Source of the DNA: Bryobacterales bacterium
GTDB taxonomy: Bacteria; Acidobacteriota; Terriglobia; Bryobacterales; Bryobacteraceae
Direction: 5' to 3'
Length of the DNA stretch: 64,000 nucleotides
Assembly (NCBI GenBank): GCA_003166865.1
Contig: PMUP01000068.1
Location: 1-64,000, forward strand
Shown: positions 42,602 through 51,417 of the stretch, one piece after another
How positions within the stretch are numbered: the stretch's first letter is position 1
Layout of the letters: each line of letters opens with the position of its first letter
Translations under genes and position numbers: made by a program
The notes under the pieces: generated by a model
Seen by the model: only the letters and a program-made list of their open reading frames with translations
The model's database searches: none
What the model was told of the DNA's origin: nothing

Positions 42602-43558
42602 TCAGGCATCCGTGATGGCCTCGATGGTTTCGGGCGCGTTGCCTTCCAGGCGGTTGTTGACGAAGATATAGGACGGCTGGTGACGCTCGCGGGCATGGGC
42701 GATCAGGAGCCGCAGCGCGTCGCGAGTTTCCGGATTGGGGTCCTGCACGTGAGAATACGGCGTGAACTTCGCAACCGCGTCTTCGTATGCCCGGCCGCGC
42801 CGGAGAAGCGCGCGCGCCAGCGTGAAATCGGCCGTCCGAGCAGGAGGCAAATGCATCTGCACGCCGATTTCGGGCATTCGGGTCCAGGAGCTGAACACAT
42901 GCGCGACGCCGTGGCTGCGCAGGCAGGCGAAATACTCGGGAGAAAGAAACTCGGGATTGCGGATCTCGACGGCATAGCGGAAATCGCGCGGCAACGCGGC
43001 CAGGAACGGATCGAGCTGCTCGAGAAACGCGCCGGTGTCCGCGAAGCACTGCCTGGGGAAACTGCCGAATTCGAGAATAAGCGCGGCGACACGCGGCTGG
43101 TACGGGGCGAGAAGATCCAGAAACGCGCTCTGAAACAGCGCAGCGTTCAAGAATGAAGAATTGTCATCGCCCGCGCGCGCGCCATACCTGGGATGCCTGG
43201 GGAACTGCTTCACGGTGACGTCTTCAGGAACTTTGAAGGCGAACTGCAAATCCGGCGGCGCCGAACCGAACAGCCTGCGCCAATATTCTTGCGAGGGGAA
43301 TTGATAGAAGGAGAAATCGCCACAAACGATGCGAAATGTTTCGGCGTATTCGCTCAAGCATTCGTCTTGAAAGCGCTTTTGCGAAAACCGGCCGCGCGTC
43401 AGATAACGATCGCGCGTATAGATTTGGCCGAGCCAGCCCTCATATTTCCAGGAACTGGTTCCGATGAAAATGTTTTGAGACGCGAGCGCGGCGAGGCGAT
43501 TTCGCAACCGCTCCCGGTCGAAGTGGGACGGTTCGTCGAAAAGTGAAGCTGTTTGCAA
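42602..43558 (-). CDS. DUF72 family protein
   Basis: A 318-residue TIM-barrel-like DUF72 protein. IFIGTSSWKYEGWLGQIY is the diagnostic start of the domain, with FRIVCGDFSFYQFPSQEYWRRL, FKVPEDVTVKQFP, and a late PSYIFVNNRLEGNAPETI. The start is a TTG at 43558 because no ATG or GTG gives the full N-terminus. It is coupled to the MBL gene downstream (4 nt). DUF72 function is undefined; the fold resembles xylose-isomerase-like barrels. Confidence 0.85.
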   Translation of the reverse strand: MQTASLFDEPSHFDRERLRNRLAALASQNIFIGTSSWKYEGWLGQIYTRDRYLTRGRFSQKRFQDECLSEYAETFRIVCGDFSFYQFPSQEYWRRLFGSAPPDLQFAFKVPEDVTVKQFPRHPRYGARAGDDNSSFLNAALFQSAFLDLLAPYQPRVAALILEFGSFPRQCFADTGAFLEQLDPFLAALPRDFRYAVEIRNPEFLSPEYFACLRSHGVAHVFSSWTRMPEIGVQMHLPPARTADFTLARALLRRGRAYEDAVAKFTPYSHVQDPNPETRDALRLLIAHARERHQPSYIFVNNRLEGNAPETIEAITDA

Positions 43559-43570
43559 GGGCTCTGGGCG

Positions 43571-45403
43571 TTAGTACGCGTGCGCGACGCGATATCCGTA
43601 CGGATCGGCGCCCGCTTCAATCACGCCGTCGGGTGTAATGCGGATCATGACAGGCGCCGCGCCGCTGGCCCATCGTGAGCGCGTGCCTACCTTGTGGCCG
43701 CGAGCAGCCAATTCAGCGCCGACGCTGGGGGGGATGCGTTCGTCGAGCAGCAAATCGCCACGATTCCAGGCATGATTGTCGAAGCTCGAAACCAGATGGC
43801 GCGTTTGAAAGCGCGGCGCTTCCACGGCGGACTGGGCGTTCTCACCGAACTCGATCACATTGAAGAACAATTGGATGAGGCTCTGTTCCTGGTTGTCGCC
43901 ACCGGGAGTGGACAGCGCTAGGAACGGCTTGCCTTGCTCGGTAATTATAGTGGGGCTCAGCGTGACACGCGGGCGTTTGCCGCCGGCCAATTCGTTCGGC
44001 GACCCGGGCACCAAAATGAACTGCTGGGCGCGCTCGGTCAAGGGAATACCGGTGTCGCCCGCGATCACCGAAGGCAGCCAGGCGCCGGAGGGCGTGGCGG
44101 AGAACATGATGCCGTCTTTATCCACCGCGTCGATGCAGGTTGTGTCGCTGGCCATCAGCTCATCGTCGATTTTCGTTCGGGCGATGTCCATTTCGGTGGG
44201 ATGCTTGCCGCGCTTGCCGTTGATCAAGCCAGGCAAAAAGTCCATGGAGGCCGTGTGTCCGATCTCCTTGCGGCGCTCGGCGGCATAGGCCTTGGACAGC
44301 AACGTGTCGGCCGGAATGTTATTGAACTTCGGATCGCCGTAGTAGGTGTCGCGATCGGCATACGCCAGCTTTAAGGCTTCGGTGATGGTGTGAATGTAGT
44401 CGACAGAGTTGAATCCCATGGAGCGCAGATCGTAGCCTTCCAAAATGTTCAGCGCTTGGATCATGGCCGGGCCTTGGCTCCAGAATCCAGGCTTATAGAT
44501 TTTGTAGTTGTGATAATCGGCGGCGATCGGCTCTTCGGGCTGGAGCTTGAACGCGGCCATGTCTTCGTAGCGGAGCAGTCCGCCGTTGGCTTGCATGAAG
44601 GCGTCGATGCGGTGGGCGACATCTCCACGGTAGAAATAGTCGGCGACGGCGTCAATGGCGGCGGTGCGGGAAGCTCCAGCGGCCAGCGCTTTCTTCTCGG
44701 CGGCGGCCATGGATCGCAAGGTGCGCGCGAGGTTGGGCTGGTGGAAGATCTCGCCGGGCATGGGAACGCGGCCATCGGGGAGGAAAGTCTTCTTGGAATC
44801 CGGCCACAAATCGAAGAAGCGGCGCGAGCGAGCGATGGAGCCGGAACGCATCTCGTCGATAGCCATACCGTCAGCCAGGTCGATGGCGGGCCCGATGGCC
44901 TCCGAGAACGATTTGGTTCCGAAATCGCGGAGTGCAACTAATCCGGCCTCCACCATGCTCGGGACCAGCGCCGGCAATATTCCGGCCACCGGAATGATGC
45001 CTTTCAATCCGCCCGGATCGAGCGTGAGGATTTCACCCGGCTTGGGTCTGTGCTCCATGAAGAATTTGGCGGTAGCGAGTTTGGGCATGGGGCCGACGCC
45101 CGCGATGGCATAGACCTTGCCGGCCTTGGTGCGAATCAGGATGGGCGCCTCGCCGCCCATGCCGAAGTGCGAGAACTCGGCGACCGAGGCGGCGAACATC
45201 GAAGCCACGCCCGCGTCCACGGCGTTTCCGCCATCGTAGAACATCCGCATGCCGGCCTGTTCGGCGTATTCACTACCCGAGGCGAGAGCGCCTCGAGTGC
45301 CGCGAGCGGCGTGCATGGCGGGGAGTTCAAAATCCTTGTGCTGCGCGGGAGCCGAGAAGGCGCCAATGAGAAGAAAAAGTGGGAGGGCCAGCTTGTGTCT
45401 CAT
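43571..45403 (-). CDS. ggt: Secreted gamma-glutamyltransferase-family protein
   Basis: A 610-residue Ntn hydrolase precursor with signal peptide (residues 1-20). It carries FYDGGNAVDAGVASMFAASVAEFSHFGMGG, GFWSQGPAMIQALNILEGYD, and the autoprocessing site SDTTCIDAVDKDG, where Thr would become the N-terminal nucleophile; the usual TTH is TTC. LSTPGGDNQEQSL lies in the small subunit. It hydrolyses or transfers gamma-glutamyl groups in the periplasm, or acts as an acylase; the altered TTC adds doubt on substrate. A TATAAT box lies 13 nt before the ATG. Confidence 0.87.
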   Translation of the reverse strand: MRHKLALPLFLLIGAFSAPAQHKDFELPAMHAARGTRGALASGSEYAEQAGMRMFYDGGNAVDAGVASMFAASVAEFSHFGMGGEAPILIRTKAGKVYAIAGVGPMPKLATAKFFMEHRPKPGEILTLDPGGLKGIIPVAGILPALVPSMVEAGLVALRDFGTKSFSEAIGPAIDLADGMAIDEMRSGSIARSRRFFDLWPDSKKTFLPDGRVPMPGEIFHQPNLARTLRSMAAAEKKALAAGASRTAAIDAVADYFYRGDVAHRIDAFMQANGGLLRYEDMAAFKLQPEEPIAADYHNYKIYKPGFWSQGPAMIQALNILEGYDLRSMGFNSVDYIHTITEALKLAYADRDTYYGDPKFNNIPADTLLSKAYAAERRKEIGHTASMDFLPGLINGKRGKHPTEMDIARTKIDDELMASDTTCIDAVDKDGIMFSATPSGAWLPSVIAGDTGIPLTERAQQFILVPGSPNELAGGKRPRVTLSPTIITEQGKPFLALSTPGGDNQEQSLIQLFFNVIEFGENAQSAVEAPRFQTRHLVSSFDNHAWNRGDLLLDERIPPSVGAELAARGHKVGTRSRWASGAAPVMIRITPDGVIEAGADPYGYRVAHAY

Positions 45404-45413
45404 AATTCTTAGA

Positions 45414-46265
45414 TTAATTATAGCCCTGAGGTTTGCCGGGGCGCTGCGCCCGCACGTCCGAAAGGCGGCGGTAGTGGCGGTCTTCCGAGAAGAGATTGCT
45501 GGTTCCGCAGCTTGGGCAGCGATACACCTGGAGGAAGAATCGCCGGCGCACAGCGTTCACGTGGCGTAGCCATTCCGATTGGGCGCCAGAGCCGCAGCGG
45601 ATACAAACGTTGCTCCAAATATCGTTGTCGACCGCAACTGGGAAGTTGCCGAAATAGAGCGCCCAGCCGTAAACGCCGAGGCGCGTGCCGAACAGGCGGT
45701 CCGACAGACGCGCGAAATAGGTGAACAGATGCAGCGAAAACTCGGTGCCGCCGCCAACCAGCAGAAAACGCCTGGGACCACATATGCGGGGATTTCTGCG
45801 ATTGAGATATGAAAGCGCAGCGCAGAGCGTTCGGGTCTGGACGTGACGGAGGTGGGTGGCGCGTTCGATGGTAGCGGCGAGTCCCTGGGCAGAAGTGAAC
45901 GGGTTGACGTGGCCGCCGCCGCGGGCCAGCCAGCGATACAGGCGATCGGCGAAGGTGGAGGCGTCGGGGACGGAGATGTAGAGTGCGCCGGTGGGTTTCA
46001 AGACGCGGCCGATTTCGGAGAGCGAGCCGGCGAGATCGTGGAAGTGTTCCAAGCTGTGGTTGGAGATGACGGCGTCGAATGCGCGATCGGCGAAGGGGAG
46101 GCGCGCGGCGTCGGCTTGCGCAAAATTTTGGGCGGGGGTGGAGGGGTGGTCGAGATCAGCGCGGATGGCGATGAATGGGCCGAAGCTGGAGGGAAAGCTG
46201 CCGGCGCCCGATCCGAGGTCGAGGATGCGCTGGCCGGGCCCGAAGTTCTCCAAAATTTCGTGCAC
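45414..46265 (-). CDS. Class I SAM-dependent methyltransferase with C-terminal zinc ribbon
   Basis: A 283-residue protein. The SAM-binding motif RILDLGSGAGSFPSSFGP is at residues 13-30, with DLDHP and LPFADRAFDAVISNHSLEHF following, as in Methyltransf_11 proteins. The C-terminus has a ribbon CIRCGSG...CPSCGTSN. GTG at 46265 is the start; the frame is closed just upstream. Its stop is 10 nt from the gamma-glutamyltransferase start, but that gene has its own TATAAT. Acceptor unknown; similar proteins modify lipids or sugars. Confidence 0.82.
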   Translation of the reverse strand: MHEILENFGPGQRILDLGSGAGSFPSSFGPFIAIRADLDHPSTPAQNFAQADAARLPFADRAFDAVISNHSLEHFHDLAGSLSEIGRVLKPTGALYISVPDASTFADRLYRWLARGGGHVNPFTSAQGLAATIERATHLRHVQTRTLCAALSYLNRRNPRICGPRRFLLVGGGTEFSLHLFTYFARLSDRLFGTRLGVYGWALYFGNFPVAVDNDIWSNVCIRCGSGAQSEWLRHVNAVRRRFFLQVYRCPSCGTSNLFSEDRHYRRLSDVRAQRPGKPQGYN

Positions 46266-46546
46266 GGTACCGTTTTAACAGTTGTTGGTTGTTGGTGGCT
46301 GGTTGTTGGTGGCTGGCAGGTGGCGCAAGTGGCCTAGTTTTGTGTTTACTCGTGATATTTTTCGATGCAATTTTTACCGGCTCTTGGGGCTGAGCGGGCG
46401 CTCTGTTCAAGTCAGAAATAGCATTGGGGTTTTGGCGCGGGAACGGCGTGAGGCTGTAATCGGCAGAGGCGGAGGAGGAAAGAAATCGGGGAAGACGTGA
46501 ACACACACGCGCTGGAGATTCCGTTCGGTTCGCGCGGCTACTGGCG
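46266..46546. other. Non-coding stretch with a 14-bp tandem duplication
   Basis: Between the methyltransferase and the YwgA-like gene, 281 bases hold no supportable gene. GGTTGTTGGTGGCT is duplicated in tandem at 46287-46300 and 46301-46314, within a longer TTG/TGG-rich run. The rest shows no hairpin or motif I can defend. It marks the boundary where base composition drops. Confidence 0.6.
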
Positions 46547-47110
46547 CTAAGCGTGTTTGATTAGACCCGTCTTCTCTAGGAACAGCGCGGCCTTTTGCAA
46601 TTCCTCGGTGCTCACAGACCAACCAAACCGAGGAAGCATCTTAGAGATGTCGTCAAGAGTGGCAGTGCGTTTGAGGTGCATCAGTACGTAATACATTTTG
46701 GCAGCGATCGAAAGCTCCATGTAGTTGAGATTACCGGCGTCGTTTATGACCCTCGCTGCATCCTTGATTCTCTCCCACAACTGCGGTGCTGCCGCGGCTT
46801 TCTTTTCGGCGAGCCTTGATCCGGCCTCCGTTAGTTTGCAATCATAACGGGCCATCTCAAAGCCCCTTCGATCCACGCCATAGCCCAGAGGCAACTCCAA
46901 GAGGAATCCCAGCGACTTCATTTCGGCATTGGCAGATCCAACTTCATTAGAGTACGGGCCGTAATAATGAGCCTCGTAGCCAAGGTCTTCTCGAAGACAC
47001 ACCGACAGGAAGTACACTCTCTTCTGGAGTATCGTTCTACCGTGCATCGTACCGCCAAACGCCTTATATGAAAGCAATACTACATCGCGGACTAAGGTTT
47101 CATTCGCCAT
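46547..47110 (-). CDS. YwgA-like protein, partner of the HD dNTPase
   Basis: A 187-residue soluble protein. Its N-terminal part (LQKRVYFL at about 29-36 and YYGPYS at about 49-54) follows the pattern of Bacillus YwgA, a helix-turn-helix-like fold that also resembles the Panacea/SocA antitoxin domain. The C-terminus looks like a second winged helix. The ATG at 47110 overlaps the HD gene by 11 nt, so translation is coupled. Codon use is less GC-rich than in neighbours. A regulatory, antitoxin-like or defence role is inferred from the pairing; no activity is known. Confidence 0.7.
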   Translation of the reverse strand: MANETLVRDVVLLSYKAFGGTMHGRTILQKRVYFLSVCLREDLGYEAHYYGPYSNEVGSANAEMKSLGFLLELPLGYGVDRRGFEMARYDCKLTEAGSRLAEKKAAAAPQLWERIKDAARVINDAGNLNYMELSIAAKMYYVLMHLKRTATLDDISKMLPRFGWSVSTEELQKAALFLEKTGLIKHA

Positions 47111-48503
47111 TTCCGAATCCTTCCAGGCAGCGCACGATTGGCGCCTTGATTTTGTTGTGAAGATCGCGCCGTTCGCCCGGACTGTGGTAAACCACAGGAG
47201 CGTACACGGCAAAGTGTGGATCGTTCATCTTCTCGTTGATCGACCTGAATAGGTCTGATTCCTCTTCGAACGGGGTTGGGTCTGGAACAGTATGGATCAT
47301 GATTGACCCTTCATCGTTCCGGGACTGCGCTCGGGCCGACTTCAGGCTGAATGAGTGTGCAACGACAAGATTCGATGGATCCTTCAGCCTGCAATCCAAA
47401 GACACGCCGGCCTGCTGAATCACATCCTTAAGGCGACGCTCGAGCTCCCTGCGAGCGGCTCTGTTGTTCGTTTGCGAAATCTTGACGATCCCTTCCCTGC
47501 AAGATTCCGGCAAGTGGCTAACCCGGTCTTCGAAGATTTCCTTTAGCAACCGTCGCTCAGAAAGACGTCGTACAAGGTCTTGGCAGTAAGAGCCGCTCAA
47601 AGCGCTGTCTCCAAACGCCAAGAGAAACCGAGCATCGTCCCAACCAATGTAGTTTGCGACGAAGCTATCCTCTCCATCGTAGCTGTACAGCGACCTTAGC
47701 GGGCCGATGTGGTCCTCTTCAATGCCAAGCGTGATGGCTCTCACGACCATTTGGTCCGTGATGAGGCGCACTCGATGACTGTACACCTGCGCCGTCAAGT
47801 AGTACTTGGCCAGCACGAACTGTTCCAACGCATGAACCCCGTCCGACGAGACCATCAGTACTTTTCGACGGTCCACGGGATCTTCGACGACCTCAAGTTC
47901 CCGATGAAGTTGTTGAAGATCGAACACCCCATACTTGACGCCACAGAAATACGTATCCCTCTGCAGGTAGTCTTGCTTGTCCGCATCGAGTGGCCCCGAG
48001 ATGATCGACCGGAGAACGGGCTCATCGTAGCCTTGGGCAAGCAGCGACTCGACCTGAGAGAGAGTGCGCTTACCAAGCACTTGGATGAGATCCGGATTCG
48101 TTCGCAGCAAATCTTGTGTCACAAGCTCGTGTATCTTTTCGGGTTTCGCTCGATTCAGCCTCCCGGCGAGCTTCGCACCGCCTGCAAAGATTTCCAGCGC
48201 ACCTTCAGAGACGTGCGAAAAGGGCCCATGCCCGAGATCGTGAAGTAAAGCCGCGAGTCGAACAAGCCTGGAGTGCTCATCGTCCAGCTTGCAGACCCTC
48301 GCCATCAGGCTCGTGACGTGGAACACGCCTAGTGTGTGTTCAAAACGGGTATGAAGCGCGCCTGGGTAAACCAGATTCGCAAACGCGAGTTGCCGGATGC
48401 CCCTCAATCGTTGGAAGACAGGGGTTGCGACGATATCGGCTTCCTCCCCGGTTAGCCGAATGAAGCCGTGAATTGGGTCTCTGACGCTCCGGGATTCGCT
48501 CAT
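47100..48503 (-). CDS. HD-domain dNTP triphosphohydrolase-like protein (YwfO type)
   Basis: A 467-residue HD-superfamily protein similar to Bacillus YwfO and the enterococcal dNTPases that split dNTPs to nucleoside and triphosphate. RDPIHGFIRLTGEEADI begins the domain; metal ligands are in TRFEHTLGV (His56), LLHDLGHGPFSH (His88-Asp89) and SGPLDADKQDYLQRD (Asp173). The C-terminal 150 residues are family-specific. The YwgA-like gene overlaps its 3' end. Composition is AT-richer than the flanks (two inspected 60-base lines of the island are 45-47% GC), suggesting acquisition. dNTP depletion as a defence or stress mechanism is a hypothesis. Confidence 0.85.
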   Translation of the reverse strand: MSESRSVRDPIHGFIRLTGEEADIVATPVFQRLRGIRQLAFANLVYPGALHTRFEHTLGVFHVTSLMARVCKLDDEHSRLVRLAALLHDLGHGPFSHVSEGALEIFAGGAKLAGRLNRAKPEKIHELVTQDLLRTNPDLIQVLGKRTLSQVESLLAQGYDEPVLRSIISGPLDADKQDYLQRDTYFCGVKYGVFDLQQLHRELEVVEDPVDRRKVLMVSSDGVHALEQFVLAKYYLTAQVYSHRVRLITDQMVVRAITLGIEEDHIGPLRSLYSYDGEDSFVANYIGWDDARFLLAFGDSALSGSYCQDLVRRLSERRLLKEIFEDRVSHLPESCREGIVKISQTNNRAARRELERRLKDVIQQAGVSLDCRLKDPSNLVVAHSFSLKSARAQSRNDEGSIMIHTVPDPTPFEEESDLFRSINEKMNDPHFAVYAPVVYHSPGERRDLHNKIKAPIVRCLEGFGNGE

Positions 48504-48643
48504 TGCTTCAAAACATTTCGCCGGATCTTCGTTCTGAAGTATAACGGTTTTGGCAGGTTGGGGTTGGGGCTATCTTGGGGGGTACGCTTCAGTGCCGTTG
48601 CGTCACCTGCCTAGCGAGCGCCGCGCGACCACCAGGATCGAAC

Positions 48644-50020
48644 CTACACATGAGCGAGCTGCTCTTCGGTTGGCTCGGCGCAACAGAACCACGGCTCGTC
48701 CAGGTAGGGGATCGGGGCATGGGGCGGGAGATCGAAATTTTCTGACAGCGGCCGATCGCTCACCAGGTTCCAAAGGCAGCCGAAGACTTCGCGGCGGGAT
48801 CCGTGCGAGGCCGCGATGCGCAGCGCCTGTTCGGCCAGGGCGTCCATGGCAGGATCGGGATGCCGCCAGCGATACAGCAGTGCGGGCTCGTCAAATTCGC
48901 GAATCACGGCCTGGATGTCGGCCAGTTCGAGCAGCCGCGACCCGCGCGTGATCAACAGCCGTAGCGCCAATTGCACGGGCGCGACGTGTTCCACCAAGTC
49001 CAGGTCCACCAGCGACGCGAGCAACTCGCGATACGATTCGCGCGTGGTCCACGGCGTGAACGGAATAAAGGTCGGCGCGAGCGTGAGACCCAGCGACCGA
49101 AACTCGCGCGCGATCTCGATGAAGTCGGCGCGGGTGTGGCCTTTGTCGAGTTTCGCGAGTACCGCGTCGTCCATCGACTCCACCGCGCTGGTCACGAACA
49201 AGCAGCCAGTCTCGCCGAGGCGCGGGAGCAACTCGCGATGCTTCAGCAGATGCTCGATCTTGATGGTCGCGTCGTAGGTCAGGCGTGGAAACTCCTGGTG
49301 CAGCGCGTCCACGATGCGCATGGCATGCGTGGGACCGTTAAAGAAATCCGGGTCGCCGAAGGTGATGTGCTCGGCGCCGGCGGCGACTTGTTGGCGAATG
49401 TCCGCGAGCACCACCTCCGGCTGGACAACCCGAAAGCTCCCTTGATACACCGGCACCACCGGGCAATGGCGGCACAGATGCTTGCAGCCTCGGCTGGCTT
49501 CGGTGTAGCCGACCCGCTTGGACACGGCGCCTGGGATCTGCAGCCGCGCGTAATTTTCAATCGGCGGCAGCCCGGAACGCAGCGGGACTTGGAAACGCAG
49601 GCGATCGAGCGAGATCAGCGGCTCGGATTGGACGGATTGAACACTGACGTGTCCAGCCCCCAAACGCGCGGCGAGCGACACCAAACCGGGCTCGAATTCG
49701 CCGCCCAGGATGGTCCCGGCGCCGATGCCCCGCAGATACGATTCGTTCAGGGGAGCGTACAGTCCGTAACAACAGAGATGCGCGGCCGGATTCAGCCTCC
49801 GCACCTTGTCGATGGCCTTGGCCGCAAGACGCGTTGCGGTGTGCATGGGCAGATAGAAAGCGACCAGGCCGGCTTCACGAACGGTGTCCGCTTCGAGCGA
49901 TTCCACGCAGAGGTCCACGCACGCGACTTCGTGACCGCGCTCGGCCAGCCACGCCGCGGGTGAGGCCAAGCCGAAGGGCTGGTGGCCAAGTTCGTAAGTG
50001 GATATGAGGAGAACCTTCAT
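48644..50020 (-). CDS. B12-binding-type radical SAM protein with CCAEP tail
   Basis: A 458-residue radical SAM protein. An N-terminal cobalamin-type Rossmann region (KVLLISTYELGHQPFGLASPAAWL) precedes the 4Fe-4S motif CKHLCRHC (Cys179, Cys183, Cys186). The protein stops soon after PWFCCAEP (Cys446-Cys447), the tail of the CUAEP/CCAEP radical SAM family; other members use selenocysteine at the second position. The start ATG at 50020 has AAAGG upstream. It probably performs a methyl- or thiol-related radical reaction; substrate unknown. No selenocysteine machinery is needed for this Cys form. Confidence 0.85.
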   Translation of the reverse strand: MKVLLISTYELGHQPFGLASPAAWLAERGHEVACVDLCVESLEADTVREAGLVAFYLPMHTATRLAAKAIDKVRRLNPAAHLCCYGLYAPLNESYLRGIGAGTILGGEFEPGLVSLAARLGAGHVSVQSVQSEPLISLDRLRFQVPLRSGLPPIENYARLQIPGAVSKRVGYTEASRGCKHLCRHCPVVPVYQGSFRVVQPEVVLADIRQQVAAGAEHITFGDPDFFNGPTHAMRIVDALHQEFPRLTYDATIKIEHLLKHRELLPRLGETGCLFVTSAVESMDDAVLAKLDKGHTRADFIEIAREFRSLGLTLAPTFIPFTPWTTRESYRELLASLVDLDLVEHVAPVQLALRLLITRGSRLLELADIQAVIREFDEPALLYRWRHPDPAMDALAEQALRIAASHGSRREVFGCLWNLVSDRPLSENFDLPPHAPIPYLDEPWFCCAEPTEEQLAHV

Positions 50021-50072
50021 GACCGCACACCTTTAGTATGGGGGCGCGGCGGTAGGCTGTGGGAGTGGGTGG

Positions 50073-51332
50073 CTACCCTTTAGCGAAATACAACGCGGTG
50101 GCGCGTTCCAGCTCCGACTTGCTCATGAACGGCGGACGGCCTTCGTATTTGCCGATGGAGGTCAGAATGTTGCAGATATCTCCCGGATAACAGGCGCGCA
50201 GCTCGGTGCGGCCTTCGCGCAAGCACAACTTGCGGAGGTACTCGGCGCTGTCGGGCTCACAGGGAATGCTGTAGCCGGTGACCACGCGATGAAAGATCTG
50301 ATCGAAGGCCTTGTCATCCACGGCGTCCACGAAGATCTTGTTGTGGATGCGGCGCAGGAAGGCTTCGTCGGCCAGATCGCTGGGCTCCAGATTGGTGGAG
50401 AACACCACCATCAGCTCGAAGGGGATTTGGAACTTCACGCCATAGCGCAGCATCAGGTAATCCACGCGGCGATCCAATGGCACGATCCAGCGGTTCAACA
50501 GGTCGCGGGGCGACATGAGCTGGCGGCCGAAGTCGTCAATAATGAAGATGCCATTGTTGGCCTTCATCTGCAGGGGAGCGGCGTAGATACCCGAGGATTC
50601 GTCCAAGCGCAATTCCAGCATGCTGGGAATCAGCTCGCCACCCACCACGATGCAGGGCCGGCGGCACAGCACCCAGCGCGGATCCACATCCGGATCGTCG
50701 ATCTCCAGCTTTTGATGCACAACCGGGTCGTACAAGCTGATCACCTGGTTGTCCACTTCCACTGCGTACGGCATGAGCACGGCGTCTTGATAGACGCGCA
50801 GCATTCGTTCCGCCAGGCTGGTCTTACCGTTTCCCGTGGGCCCATACACGAAGATGGAATTTTGCGAAATCAGCGCGGGCCCGAGCTGATCGAGAAGAGA
50901 ATCGCTGACCACCAGATCCGAAAACGCCGACCGCAGGATCTTGCGGTCAATACGGACCTGCGCGGCCTGCGCCTTGGTCGCGCTATGGTAGTCCTTGAGG
51001 GACACCGGAGCGGCGCCCGCATACTGGGAAATTTGGAACCGCTCGCCCGCCAGCATTTTCCCGGCCTGCGATAACGTAAAGTTATAGTCGTTGCCGAGCA
51101 TGCCCTTCACTTCCACCAGTTGCAGTTGCCGCATGTGAGTGAAGACAATGTTTAAGATTGGGACCGACAGCTTCAGCGTGTTGCTGAGGCTCTGGAGGTT
51201 GCTGAACCCTTCAAGCAAGAGCCGGCGGACCACCAGGTCCAGCACAAGCGACTGGGAAATGCCTAATTCTTCAAATGTTTGCGGAACCGTTGGGCTGAAC
51301 GCAGTGCGTGCCGGTGCGAGTGTCGCTGCCAT
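50073..51332 (-). CDS. AAA ATPase with N-terminal winged helix
   Basis: A 419-residue cytoplasmic protein. Residues about 20-130 form a winged-helix-like region (LVLDLVVRRLLLEGFSNLQSLSN), then an AAA core with Walker A YGPTGNGKTSL and Walker B FIIDDFGRQL, and a sensor-like VVFSTNLEPSD. No bacterial family name is recognised with confidence, though it resembles stand-alone AAA proteins of acidobacteria. Divergent from the secretin-like gene at 51418, with which it may act in envelope assembly or surface motility; this link is inferred. Confidence 0.82.
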   Translation of the reverse strand: MAATLAPARTAFSPTVPQTFEELGISQSLVLDLVVRRLLLEGFSNLQSLSNTLKLSVPILNIVFTHMRQLQLVEVKGMLGNDYNFTLSQAGKMLAGERFQISQYAGAAPVSLKDYHSATKAQAAQVRIDRKILRSAFSDLVVSDSLLDQLGPALISQNSIFVYGPTGNGKTSLAERMLRVYQDAVLMPYAVEVDNQVISLYDPVVHQKLEIDDPDVDPRWVLCRRPCIVVGGELIPSMLELRLDESSGIYAAPLQMKANNGIFIIDDFGRQLMSPRDLLNRWIVPLDRRVDYLMLRYGVKFQIPFELMVVFSTNLEPSDLADEAFLRRIHNKIFVDAVDDKAFDQIFHRVVTGYSIPCEPDSAEYLRKLCLREGRTELRACYPGDICNILTSIGKYEGRPPFMSKSELERATALYFAKG

Positions 51333-51417
51333 GAAAGATACCGAGCCTCACTCCCCTCATCGGCTAAATCCGCTGAATTGTTTACACGCTGCTGGCGCCG
51401 ATCGCGTCAACCCTCTC

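Noticed and set aside
46281-46316. TTG/TGG-rich repeat that might suggest a CRISPR-like or satellite array
   Set aside because: Only two 14-bp units in tandem with no spacers.
48590-48650. GGTTCGATCC on the minus strand near 48635-48644, like a tRNA T-loop, at the upstream edge of the HD-YwgA island
   Set aside because: No 5-bp T-stem pairing, no acceptor or anticodon arms and no CCA end could be folded, so it is not called as a tRNA or att remnant.
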